Source: Distichodus sexfasciatus
Taxonomy: Eukaryota; Chordata; Actinopteri; Characiformes; Distichodontidae
Direction: 5' to 3'
Assembly: GCA_032718565.1 (NCBI GenBank)
Contig: JAVGVS010000040.1
Coordinates: forward strand, 2,518,527 to 2,582,526
DNA: 64,000 nucleotides
Below are positions 54,060 through 64,000 of this stretch, one piece after another; position 1 is the first letter of the stretch; each line of letters starts with the position of its first letter. Both the position numbers and the translations under genes were made by a program. The notes under the pieces are model-generated. The model saw nothing but the letters and a program-made list of their open reading frames with translations, had not been told where the DNA came from and searched no databases.

Positions 54060-55000
54060 AGAGAAAATTATGCGAGTGCTAAATAATAAAATCAATGGAG
54101 TAGTCGAACGCCACGTCATAATTTAGCTCTGCGTTCCAAAGCGTGTCCGATGGCTTGTTAAGTGGCACCAAGTCTCAGGTCTAAGTAAAAGAGATTCATT
54201 ATTTTCCTCTTCCCTACCATTTGATCTCAAGTACATAGTTTAATAACTTTTCCATAAAAATAAATGAGATGGGGATTGTGTTGGCAGTGGCCCCCTCTCT
54301 ATTCCCTGCAGGGGACCGGGGACAAAATATAAAAAAGCAGGAAAAAACGCTTATGATTAATAATTCATAGCCTCTATTTGATCCCCATCACAGCTGAACC
54401 GCTTTTCCTCCAGCCTCATCCTCGTCGGCTCTTAAAATGATGGTCTCCCGAGCCCTGAACGTTTCTGCTTTCCTGTAAATTAACACATTAATATTGTCTC
54501 GCTTTTTCGCATCCCCCTCCGACAAAAAAAAGGAGCGTATCGTATCTGACGCTGGCGTGTTGTCGAGAGCGAGAAAATGGGAAAAACAGCGAAGTGAAAT
54601 ATCGACTTCGGATTCCATATCGTCTGGCGCCGTCTTCGTATGCTAAAGTGCTCTCACAGGTGCGGAAAAGCTGTACGGAATCCACAGATTCATGCAAGGC
54701 CTGAGCGTCTCTTTCTCTCTCTTTTTCTTTCTTTCTTTCTCTCCTCCGCAAGGCGCTCTCTCCAGAGGTTCGAGGGCAACGCTGGCGTCTCCACTCACAC
54801 TTCTCAAGAGGCTGCGATCCAGAAACTAAAAGGTTATCCGATATACAAGCCGGGAATGAAAAGCAAAGTTACATTACACGACGAGTGCGGCGAACGTTGC
54901 AACCTTCACTCTTTCGTCGCCTTCCTTTTTGTCAAAGTGCGATCAGCAGCGGCGACCGCGAACCCCGACAGCGCTTTGTAAAAAACGTAAAAAGTCAAAA
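54060..55000. other. Repeat-free region with possible conserved element at 54290-54620
   Basis: CGCTTATGATTAATAATTCA and AACACATTAATATTGTC plus balanced composition. A (TTTC) run lies at 54713-54740. Frames of 76-113 codons on both strands are not protein-like. Confidence 0.3.
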
Positions 55001-55780
55001 ATGCCAGGAGTAGTGCGAATCACATGCTTATAGATGGAGCAAACGTGAGTCAAGGTTAGCCAACTTTTGCCCAAAAAAATTCATAAAGAGCCAAAAGATT
55101 TAAAATACGTTTGAGAAAGTAAGTTTGCAGCAAAAAGGATGAGAAAAGCTTGTTCTCTTTAACGGTATAGGTGTAAATCAAATCAAATTTTAGATGACAA
55201 ATTTACTTTGACTTTGACTAAATATATTCTTCAGCAAATTGTCATATTAAAATAACAATATTCTACAACTGTAGAATAGTAAACGAATTCATTAAGCCAA
55301 CTTTACACAAACATGTGGGTGATAAAATTTGCATGCACATCGTACAGCAATCGCACCCGTTAATTCTGATGAGTTCGGCAGGCTTTTTGGATGAAGTAGC
55401 TAACTTCATTACTTAAGTGAAAGTACAGAGACCACTACTCAAATGTTACTCCAATACAAGTGAAAGTCGTACAGTCAGGTTTTTACTCAAGTTAAAATAC
55501 TTGTTTAAAAAAATACTTAAGTATTACGAGTACATCTTCTTTCACCACATTGTTACATTGTTACCACAACACTTACAATAGCTAATGCCTCTGACTAGCT
55601 TGTAGAAGCTGTAGAATAAGGAGCTGGTAGAACATTACAGAATGAAACACAACCCAAACTGACAAAGAAAACCAGTCATTAGTTTATTTTTAAATGAATT
55701 TTAAAAGACACTACACACCTCCACAAAACAGTATGGTAGTGTTCTGACACAGCTCTGGCAGCGCGTGCACACATACATAT
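55001..55780. other. Intergenic sequence, nothing specific seen
   Basis: AT-rich, with no gene and no repeat partner. Confidence 0.35.
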
Positions 55781-55846
55781 GTAGACAGATAGACAGATAG
55801 AGACATAGATAGACAGATAGATAGACAGATAGATAGACAGATAGAC

Positions 55847-55917
<71 letters not shown>

Positions 55918-56031
55918 CAGACAGAGACATTGGTAGATAGATAGACAGATAGACAGACAGAGAGACACATAGATAGACAGATAAATAGAGACATCGATAG
56001 ATAGATAGACAGACAGACAGATAGAGACATT

Positions 56032-56089
<58 letters not shown>

Positions 56090-56133
56090 GACATTGATTG
56101 ATAGATAGACAGACAGACAGATAGAGACATTGG

Positions 56134-56229
<96 letters not shown>

Positions 56230-56393
56230 GACATTGGTAGACAGACAGACAGAGACATTGGTAGACAGATAGATAGAGACATTGATAGATAGATAGACAG
56301 ACAGATAAACAGACAGACAGACATAGACAGACACAGATAGACAGATACATAGAGACATCGATAGATAGATAGACAGACAGATAGAGACATTGG

Positions 56394-56463
<70 letters not shown>

Positions 56464-56478
56464 CATAGATAGATAGAG
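55781..56478. repeat. GATA/GACA array 1 (Bkm-type)
   Basis: About 700 bp of GATA and GACA tetranucleotides, with GATA blocks up to about 70 bp and GACA blocks, punctuated about 11 times by GAGACAT(T/C)G(A/G)TAGATAG. The minus strand (TATC/TGTC) has no stops in three frames, so frames of 220-250 codons (YLSI, CLSV) are artefacts. Confidence 0.97.
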
Positions 56479-57556
56479 AACAGATGTTAATCAGGAGGAC
56501 AGTGTAATAGCTGTAAATGCAGCCTGTTCACAACATAAAATCAACATTCCAACCTGCTTAAAACCCAGCTCTTCACCTCTAGCTTCATGACCTTCCAACA
56601 GCAACAGTGTTTTAATCCAGACAGAAAACGGCAGAACTGTCTGAACCTGGTTTTATAGTTCCAGTCTACAGGCGTGACGTAACTCTACTGACTACTGAGG
56701 GAGTGTCACCTGCTAAAGAAAACAAAACGTTTCAGAAAAGGGGGAATAACATCCACTTTATCCACAGATTTGAAAGTAACAAGTAACGAGAAACTTGATA
56801 GAAATGACATTACTCAAGTAAATGTACTTCATTACCGTCCACCTCTGCTTTTTGGGAATCAAGGTTTTGGACGGAAATTATGTCCAATGGCAAAAAAATT
56901 AAATTAATTTAAATACACTTGTAATCGGCACATTTTCCCCTGACCTTCAACTTGGCCGTCAACCGGATTACGTCTGCCCTGAACATCTGAGGTTGCCTGT
57001 GTAGAGAAAAGGTAAAAAAGGAAAAAAAATACATGAAAAGCTTCTCTCAGACTCGTCCGGACTTTAAGATAAGAGGGCAGGGCGGTTTGATGGCAGCGGA
57101 TAGATACTCCGTTTCTCCAATTTCGCATGATCAAAGGTGTGAAATGTATTACACATTCCTATTATGTATGGATTCAGATAGGGAAAGGTTTGTAGCATTC
57201 AAATTGCATAGATACGTTACAGCGCACAGGGCACAAAAAAGCGCTGGCAGAAGGAGAAGAAGAAGACCAAGAAGAAGGGGGTTGCGGGACAGAGCCGGAT
57301 GGGGGGGAGGGGTATGTGGTGTAATGATCTCTTCAAACGCTACTGTATTGAGTCTGCAGCAGCAAAAAGAAAACGGCTGCGAGGGGTCGCCACGTTATTT
57401 GTATTCTGGGCATGAAGATGCCACACTCACAGGTTCGGGGCTGAAAATCAAACATTGTGAGCTGGATTCCAAATAGTCAAGACCGCCCTAGTGTCAGCGT
57501 TTAGCACCGTCAGGGGGTAGCCAACTACAGTTAGTGACGTTAGTATCCTAACTACG
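56479..57556. other. Spacer between the two GATA/GACA arrays
   Basis: 1.08 kb. 57030-57220 is repeat-free and could be conserved (TTCGCATGATCAAAGGTGTG, CTATTATGTATGGATTCAG). A short AGA/AAG run lies at 57250-57280. The 147-codon plus frame (57033-57476) has no recognised domain. Confidence 0.3.
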
Positions 57557-57772
57557 GAGACAGACAGACAGACAGGCAGAAAGAGAGAGACATTGGTAGA
57601 TAGATAGGTAGACAGATCAACAGACAGACAGACACATAGATAGACAGATAGATAGAGACATTGATAGATAGACAGACAGATAAACAGACAGACAGACACA
57701 GACAGACACAGATAGACAGATACATAGAGACATCGATAGATAGATAGAAAGACAGACAGACAGAGACATTGG

Positions 57773-57855
<83 letters not shown>

Positions 57856-58298
57856 ACAGACAGATAGATAGACAGACAGACACACACATTGGTAGATAGA
57901 TAGACAGATAAACAGTCAGATAGACAGACAGACAGACAGATAGACAGACAGATAGATAGAGACATCGATAGATAGACAGACAGATAAACAGACAGACACA
58001 GATAGACAAATACATAGAGACATCGATAGATCGATAGATAGATAGACAGACAGAGAGACACGTAGATAGACAGATAGATAGAGACATCGATAGATAGACA
58101 GACAGATAAACAGACAGACAGACATAGACAGACACAGATAGACAGATACATAGAGACATCGATAGACAGACAGACAGACAGACAGAGAGACAGAGAGACA
58201 CATAGATAGACAGATAGATAGAGACATCGATAGATAGACAGACAGACAAACAGACATAGACAGACAGATACATAGAGACATCGATAGATAGAGACATC

Positions 58299-58332
<34 letters not shown>

Positions 58333-58451
58333 CAGACAGATAAACAGACAGACAGATACATAGAGACATTGATAGATAGACAGACAGACAGATAGACAGA
58401 GACATTGATAGATAGACAGATAGACAGACAGATCGACAGACAGACAGAGAC
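57557..58451. repeat. GATA/GACA array 2 (Bkm-type)
   Basis: About 895 bp of GATA/GACA with about 13 GAGACAT punctuations. The segment 57650-57795 repeats the unit order of 56270-56400 in array 1 almost exactly. Long YLSI/CLSV frames on the minus strand are artefacts. Confidence 0.97.
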
Positions 58452-58754
58452 TACTTCTCTTTAGCTTCTTATAATATTAAAACTGTAACTTGGCTGTTGT
58501 TCAGCTGCCTTTAATCATCAGTGGCTTGAGAAGCTGCTTTAACAACACTGGAAATACATTATTTTCCAGCTATAATTCCCTCTAATATTTTAACATTTGC
58601 AAAAATTTTATTTTCTTAGTGTATATTCATCCATTAACAGGCTGAATCTAGACTCTTGAATTTAACTTGTGCAAGAAGAAAATCAACACGTTTTTAAACA
58701 CCTCCACAACCTCAACAAAACCTCATTGTGATCTGACAGTACATTATTAAACTA

Positions 58755-58971
58755 GAGATGCAGTTCCACAAGAAAATACCAACGTGACTGCTCAGGTTTT
58801 GTAGCTGTGACATGATTAAAATGCACTGAAGTGAAAGGGGAAAGAAGGAGGGAAGATAAAAGTAAGAAAAAGACGAGTGTGGATGGAAACAGATAGAGAT
58901 GTGTGTTTAGTGAGGTGGTCTGAGGTGGGATAAGAACCGCGTTGACTGTCGTGTGAAAATAGGTGAAGAAG
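58755..58971. repeat. Dispersed GTGAAAGGGGAAAGAA repeat, copy 2, left part
   Basis: CTAGAGATGCAGTTCCACA, TTAAAATGCACTGAAGTG, AGGGGAAAGAAGGAGGGAAG and GAGGTGGTCTGAGGTGGGAT match 13600-13830; it continues at 59665 after an insertion. Confidence 0.7.
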
Positions 58972-59664
58972 GTTCAAGGTTCAAGGTACTTTATAGTCAT
59001 CAGTCGTTTTATACAAGTACAAAGTGTGATGAGACAGCGTTTCCCCATGGCCCCGGTGCAACATATAGTAAACACAGAAACGTTATATATTCAACAGGAC
59101 AGAATGTGCAACGAGCAACACAATAAATACAGAACGAACGCAATAATATAGTGACATTTAGTGAAGAGATGGAATGTGAACAAGTATTGCTTAGTAAGGT
59201 TTTAAGGCACATTGGCAGCATCAGCATCCAAGCAGCTTATGACAGACGGAGTGCAAGAGCATCACAGTACAAAAACAATCACAATAAATAAATAGACAGA
59301 ACAATAAATACACAACACTCCAGTACTGTTGAAGGTGGGGATGTAAATCTTAAAGACTGATATTGCACATGATTATTATACTGCACAGGTTAAATGTAGA
59401 ATTGAGGACATCATTTGAGGGAATTATTTTATTAACACTAGTGCATCTGAGTGTGCCGATGTAAACAGTAGACAGTAGGTATGTAAAGTGCAGGTAGTGA
59501 GGTAGTTTGAGGTATTTTAGGAGAGCTCTGATATTAATGTGCATTCAGAGTCCTGATGGCTTGTGGTATGAAGCTGTTACACAGTCTCTTGGTGGCAGAT
59601 TGGAGGCTCCGATACCGTTTGCCAGACGGTAAAAGTGAAAAGAGTCCATGTAGTGGGTGAGAGT
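58972..59664 (-). mobile_element. Non-LTR retroelement-like insertion with target duplication
   Basis: Flanked by GGTGAAGAAG (58962-58971) and GGTGAAAGAAG (59665-59675), an imperfect 10-11 bp duplication inside an older repeat. The plus-strand left end has tandem GTTCAAGGTTCAAGG, which reads as a short repeated 3' tail if the element lies on the minus strand. The interior (GAGACAGCGTTTCCCCATGG, GGCTCCGATACCGTTTGCCA) resembles a widespread fish retroelement 3' region. No coding potential remains. Confidence 0.65.
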
Positions 59665-59880
59665 GGTGAAAGAAGAGCTTTCGAGTCCCAAATCCCATGT
59701 TTTCTTAGTGGGAAACAATGAATGGGTTCCTATGGGGAAAATAAACGACTGGAAAAAAAGGATGAAAAAGACGAGTGCGGGTCATAACAGCTTCAGATAT
59801 GCGAAGAGGCCCACGGACCCTTACATCACGTCGAATCATGGTGGCTTTGTGAAGAACGGCAGCCGCGCAGTAAAGCGTTG
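59665..59880. repeat. Dispersed GTGAAAGGGGAAAGAA repeat, copy 2, right part
   Basis: AGCTTTCGAGTCCCAAAT continues the pattern of 13826 (AACTTTCAAGTTCCAAAT). It then diverges; AAAAGACGAGTGCGGGTC at 59767 echoes GACAAGTGCGGGTCGG at 13719. Confidence 0.5.
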
Positions 59881-59884
59881 AAAT

Positions 59885-60062
59885 TTGCGCTTCGTGTTGG
59901 TTAGATGGGTGAAAAAAATGGACAGAACTCATGAACGAGTGCACGGATCAAAAACGTGTATAAGCACCTCGCACCGCTATAAGCCACACGTTTTAGAGTT
60001 GGAACGACGTTTGTAGCACAATATCTGTAGGAGGAGTAGCAGTCAGAAAAAAGTGGGTGGAA
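59885..60062 (-). repeat. Dispersed ~180-bp unit, inverted copy
   Basis: Its reverse complement reads CTCCTACAGATATTGTGC, CGTTCCAACTCTAAAACGTG, GTGCACTCGTTCATGAGTTC and TGTCCATTTTT, matching the tandem units at 36890-37245. Confidence 0.65.
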
Positions 60063-60224
60063 GAAAAACTGCAATCACTTAAATATATATATAAAATTTT
60101 ACATTACACATCATGTTTCACATTTTTTAAAATTAATTAGCAATAGAAGCACAAATATTACGCATTACTGTGTGAAACAGCTTGGATGCAGTTTAGCTAC
60201 TTTAAATTAAATTAAATTTGGGGC

Positions 60225-60288
60225 AGTTGGTGGCGGAACAGTAGGGTGTTCGCCCCGTCATCAGAAGGTTGCAGGTTTGACAAGCGTC
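60225..60288 (+). mobile_element. Main tRNA-derived SINE family, head fragment
   Basis: GGGGCAGTTGGTGGCGGAAC, AGTAGGGTGTTCGCCCCGTC, ATCAGAAGGTTGCAGGTTTG; only the tRNA-like region remains. Confidence 0.7.
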
Positions 60289-60289
60289 T

Positions 60290-60810
60290 TGAAACTCCCC
60301 TGTAAAAGCAGCTTCTGCAACACTGCTAATCTTATATAACAAACCGAGCATCACCGGGGGTGGTAATGATGCTGATGATGACTCAAAATCTTTTGCATCT
60401 CACGTTGGGCGTCGCTTTAAAGAAAGTCTAAATAAGACTCACTAAGCGTCTATTTCTGAACATCTAACACAACCGTAACGAGATCCTGGACGGCGACAAT
60501 GCAGGTTCCTCATCAAGCACACAAAATCTCCTCCGTCTCGCTCGTCTCTCTATTGTCTGTCCAAGAAGTGAGTGGTTTTGAGTGAGATGTGACTCAGCAG
60601 GGGTGAGCGCCCACGCCATATTTTCACTCCGAAAAATAAGATCTTTGTGCAGTTTCCCAGTCGACTGTCTACTCTTTTATTCCTGACGTTACTGCAGGGA
60701 AAAAGAGGGGAAGCTGAGAGGCGGTTAACCCCATAACGTCGATATAAGTGGAATGCATTCACTTGAGAATAAAAAGGATTATTTTCCCCAATGGGACTGT
60801 TTCTCATGGG
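60290..60810. other. Repeat-free sequence, no gene supported
   Basis: Balanced composition. The 85-codon minus-strand frame at 60807 has no recognised domain. Confidence 0.3.
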
Positions 60811-60814
60811 AATA

Positions 60815-61290
60815 AAAACAAACTATTTTTTTCTCATGAAAATGTTTTCTTGAAAATTTCATTAATTTAAAAATGTGATTCTTCTCATGAAAATTTTACG
60901 GTGTTAACACAGAAAAAAAATATTCTCCATGAATTTCCCCTTGAAAAGTTTGTCATTAATTTAAAAAATCCACATATATAAAGTTTAGCTCTTTAATTCA
61001 GAAAGAGAGCACATTTTTCCAATGAAAACTTTCTCAATACATTTTTTACTCATTAATTAAGGAAAAGCAAAAAATTCACCATATAAATTTTATCTGGTTA
61101 ATTTAGAAAAACAGAGCAAATGTTATGCCAGTGACAACTTTATCTCATTAATTTCCCCATGAAAAATGATCAAATTTATTCACAAAAAAGAAAATTCCCC
61201 AATATAAATTTTAGCAATTCCAAAAACCAGAGCTTATTTTTTGCAATGCAAACTTGATCTGATTAATCCAGAAAAACAGTAGAATTTATT
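60815..61290. repeat. Degenerate AT-rich tandem repeat (TCATTAATTTA...CATGAAAA)
   Basis: The words CATTAATTTA, TTCCCC, CATGAAAA, AGAAAAACAGAGC and TATAAATTTTA recur in similar order at irregular 40-95 bp spacing (60860, 60954, 60991, 61051, 61096, 61146 and later). An old, eroded minisatellite. Confidence 0.5.
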
Positions 61291-61304
61291 TATTTATTTA
61301 TTTA

Positions 61305-61874
61305 GGGCCCGTACACACATAGTTGGGTAGTTATAAAAACTGATATTTTTATGTGGTTGTGCCTCTCGTCACGTAATCGGGGGTTTCAGTCACTGAAACC
61401 GGCTATTTTTGAAAACTCTGGCCAAAGTGGAGATTTCTGAAAACTCCAGCTTCAGTGACTACGTGTGGACGGGGAAAACTGAGCTCTAGTTTCATAGCAT
61501 CATAAACATGCGTCAGGAAAAGCGTGAGGTTTCTTTACGTTGAAGATGGATACTGTCCAAGCAGTGATTCTCGTCTCCCTTATTCAAGCTGTTTGTGCTT
61601 GTTTGCAGCTGCTTATGTTTTAAAGTAACTCCACTTCCTTATCTGTCCACACCTCTGTTGTTTACCATTGTTTACCAAGCAACTGGATGTAATTCCTCCG
61701 TTTTTTCCAGGATTCTGATTGGTTGACGTGGTTCTATGCATCTCTTGACAGTGTATTTATCCGGATTGGTGTGTACAGAGATATTTTTGTGAACAGGCTC
61801 ATGTGTAGAGAGTTTTTTTCAAAAACGAAGGGGAAAAAAAATATCTGTTTTTTTACGCTACGTGTGTCTGGAGT
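61305..61874 (+). mobile_element. GGGCC-ended element, family d (GGGCCCGTACACACATAG), copy 1
   Basis: TTA then GGGCCCGTACACACATAGTTG; interior GTTGAAGATGGATACTGTCC, TCTCGTCTCCCTTATTCAAG, AGCAACTGGATGTAATTCC, TGTGTACAGAGATATTTTTG. It shares 0.4 kb with 63561-63999. The right end (ACGCTACGTGTGTCTGGAG) is decayed. Confidence 0.8.
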
Positions 61875-62040
61875 CTGATTTTCTCAAGTGAATGACTGAT
61901 GCTTCTGTTGGTTACTGTAATGGCACGCCAGTCCAGAATGGGGTTCACCCTTTCAGATAGGATTAATTCCTGATCACTCCCCCCAACACTCACACACACA
62001 CACTCACACCTCATTCCCTGGGCGAGCAAGCGAGCAAGCA

Positions 62041-62266
62041 GATTGGGGATTTGCCACCCAATAAGCTCGGCCCTTTATAATTGCCTTCTGCAACCCGGAG
62101 AAGGGAGAGGAGAGAAAGAAGAAAGACGCTGGCGGAATTTTTTCCCCTTCAGCAGCTGTGGTTCAGAGCTTTCAGAGCGAGCGAGAGAGAGAGAAAGAAA
62201 AAGACAGAGAGAGAAAGGAGAATAAAAAAGGGAAAGAAGAAAAAGAAGGAGAAGACTTGGCTGCAG
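62041..62266 (+). promoter_or_regulatory. Candidate promoter and non-coding first exon of an unknown plus-strand gene
   Basis: CCACCCAATAAGC (CCAAT, 62058-62063) and CTTTATAATT (62073-62082) are followed about 25-30 bp later by a purine-rich tract (GAAGGGAGAGGAGAGAAAG), then a consensus donor CTGCAG|GTGAAG at 62266/62267. No ATG lies between the likely start and the donor. Layout fits a 5' UTR exon. All sites are short and the purine-rich tract could simply be low complexity. Confidence 0.3.
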
Positions 62267-62534
62267 GTGAAGTCGAACAGAGCGGGAGAGAGCTAGGCCC
62301 GGATTTCTGCAGGGATTGGACTCAGTTGAGCAGCGGCGAGGAGCTGACATGCACCTTTATCACACGGCTTAGCCAGACCGCGGCTGTGTGTAGACGCAAG
62401 CTTGGTGATGAATGGTCCGCGGCCTCGCTTCTCTCTCTCTCTCTCTTTCTTCCTCTACCCTCTCTTTTTCTCTGCCACTGACACAGAATAGGGCTGGCCG
62501 ATACACTGAAAATGAATCGAAACCGACTTTCAGA
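62267..62534. other. GC-moderate sequence with TC run
   Basis: A CT-rich run lies at 62428-62475. Overlapping frames on both strands are not protein-like. Confidence 0.3.
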
Positions 62535-62543
62535 ACCTCTAAT

Positions 62544-62640
62544 CCAGGGGTCCCTAACCACCAGGCCACGGATCATTTTTCTTCCATACAGGAGGAATAA
62601 AAACTTTCTTTTACACTAAATGCATGTCATTTTTATTGAA
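62544..62640. mobile_element. hAT-type element end (CAGGGGTCCCTAACCACC)
   Basis: CCAGGGGTCCCTAACCACCA then GGCCACGGATC is the recognisable end of a widespread fish hAT family. The other end is not seen. Confidence 0.5.
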
Positions 62641-63094
62641 TATTGCAGTTCGTAGGGTCTTTTATTTTGAAAAACACTTCTGTATCTCATAGGAGGAGGT
62701 AAGACAACTTGGTGAATGTTAAATATTATGCACTTTATTGTCTTTTGTTACAAGTCTCACACCACTGTGCTGGTTTTATAAGAGAAAGCAATTTCTTCTT
62801 TAGGGTTTTCTTTCATTTACTCTTAAGAAACGCAACTTGGATTCATTACAGGTCTTTAAACTGTCACATTTTTGGCATGTTGGCCTTATAATGATGAACT
62901 CCACTTGTCCTCATGAACTGAGAGCAGTTGTTAGGACTATCGTAGGTAAACTCCCCGCTAAACCCCGTAAACCCGAAAACATGAACTTGGCAAAAATTGT
63001 CTAAATATCCAAAAGGAAATGTAGCCACTTTCAAATTGTTATTGATAAGTATAAATTAAGACAAAGTCACAGTAAACTGCGTCATGGATATTAT
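62641..63094. other. Intergenic sequence, nothing specific seen
   Basis: No gene or repeat partner found. Confidence 0.35.
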
Positions 63095-63265
63095 TCAGTC
63101 CCTCCTGGATTTTGCGGGCCTTTTTTGAGATTGTTGCAGCATAAAATGCCTGACTTTGCGGCAGCTTTTCTAAAAATTGTGATGAAAGTTTAAAATTGTG
63201 ACGTTTTTAGGCGTGGTGTTGTGATAAAGTTGCTAGAGCAAGTCAAAGTTATGGAAAAATTGTGG
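63095..63265. mobile_element. CAGTCCCTCCAGGA-type element, copy 2
   Basis: CAGTCCCTCCTGGATTTTGC, CTTTTTTGAGATTGTTGC, GCGGCAGCTTTTCTAAAA, ATAAAGTTGCTAGAGCAAG and GTCAAAGTTATGGAAA match 41935-42125 in order. Confidence 0.6.
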
Positions 63266-63560
63266 GAACAAAAATCACTGTTATTTTTATGAACCATTAA
63301 TCATTTAATTATTTCTGAAGGTGAATGTGAGGCGTTTTTATCACACGTTTCCAGTGTCTTCTAAACGTAACAAGGAAGTGAGTTCGCTGACATATAGCTC
63401 AACGTTTTGCGGGGAAACAACAATGATTGGTCAAACAAGTGTGGAAAAGTTGCAGTAATTGGTCAAAATTGGACGGTAGTAATGAATTTGCAGGGTTTGA
63501 ATTCAATTATATATGCAAATATCAAATGTAACAGCAAATGGAGGAAATTTGGCGTGGTTT

Positions 63561-63999
63561 TGTGGAAAAACTGATTTTTATTTTCATAGCGTCATTAGTG
63601 TGTGACAGGAAATGCGTTGACGTCAGGTGTGTGAGGTTTGTTAACGTTGAAGACTGAAGACGGATACTGTCCGAGCAGAGAATCTCGTCTCCCTTATTCA
63701 AGCTATTTGTGCTTGTTTGCACCTGCTAACCTTTAAAAGTAACTCCACCTCCCAGTCTGTCCACATCAAGCATCCTCTATCTGCTAATGTTCACAAAGCA
63801 ACTGGATGTAATTTGTTCTTTTTTTTCCAGGATTCTTATTGGGTGACATGGTTATACACAGCTCTTGACAGCATATTTATCCGGATTTGTGTGTACAGAG
63901 ATATTTTTGAAAACAGGCTCATGTGTACGAAGTTATTTTGGAAAACGTAGGAGAAAAAAATGTGTTTTTATAAATACCCAGCTATGTGTTTACGGGGCC
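63561..63999 (+). mobile_element. GGGCC-ended element, family d, copy 2 (reaches the window edge)
   Basis: Matches the 3' 0.4 kb of 61305-61874 and keeps a good right end: TACCCAGCTATGTGTTTACG then GGGCC, the reverse complement of the copy-1 left end. Its 5' part is missing or too diverged; any TTA duplication would lie just outside the window. Confidence 0.75.
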
Positions 64000-64000
64000 T

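Noticed and set aside
57033..57476. 147-codon plus-strand frame between the GATA arrays
   Set aside because: Arginine-rich only because of an AGA/AAG run; no domain, and no support beyond length.
55679..58405. Minus-strand open frames of 120-270 codons rich in YLSI and CLSV
   Set aside because: They are translations of TATC/TGTC tetranucleotide arrays, open in several frames at once. No start context, splice signal or protein-like composition.

Overview
This is vertebrate nuclear DNA, almost certainly teleost fish. The window is gene-poor and AT-rich, and it is packed with short tRNA-derived SINEs, small inverted-repeat DNA transposons, a degraded Tc1-type transposase and long GATA/GACA arrays. 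There is no bacterial-style gene packing, and nearly all short open frames are chance frames in repeats. The species cannot be fixed from sequence alone.

One protein-coding gene is well supported: exon 1 of a heparan sulfate glucosamine 3-O-sulfotransferase, best matching hs3st4, on the minus strand at 25020-24317. It encodes a short cytoplasmic tail, a Golgi signal anchor, a low-complexity stem and the start of the sulfotransferase domain. It stops at a consensus splice donor in codon 235. The rest of the catalytic domain (normally one further exon) is not in the window, so 1-24316 is read as the start of a large intron 1. Upstream of the ATG lie two short upstream ORFs, a GC-richer leader and a CCAAT/TATA-like pair near 25840-25900. 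From about 26 kb to 64 kb the sequence is 5' flanking or intergenic DNA.

The rest falls into two interleaved classes. (1) Mobile and repeated DNA: about 12 copies of one tRNA-type SINE; at least three other SINE-like families; several short transposon families whose ends start GGGCC, some flanked by TTA (PIF/Harbinger-like); hAT-like elements, one with a perfect 8-bp target duplication; a Tc1/mariner-type foldback element; and an unclassified 560-640 bp family with about 34-bp inverted ends. Several insertions are nested, which gives relative ages. (2) Repeat-free islands of 200-600 bp with balanced composition and homeodomain-type TAATTA cores. These are candidate conserved non-coding or regulatory elements, called on composition only.

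The items most worth following are the inverted/direct repeat inside the hs3st4 stem coding sequence, the nested insertions at 46.9-48.2 kb, 43.8-44.9 kb, 30.0-30.8 kb and 58.7-59.9 kb, the paired GATA/GACA arrays with a shared higher-order pattern, a coding-like minus-strand frame at 46.33-46.57 kb, and a promoter plus first-exon-like block at 62.04-62.27 kb. I found no convincing new multi-gene system.
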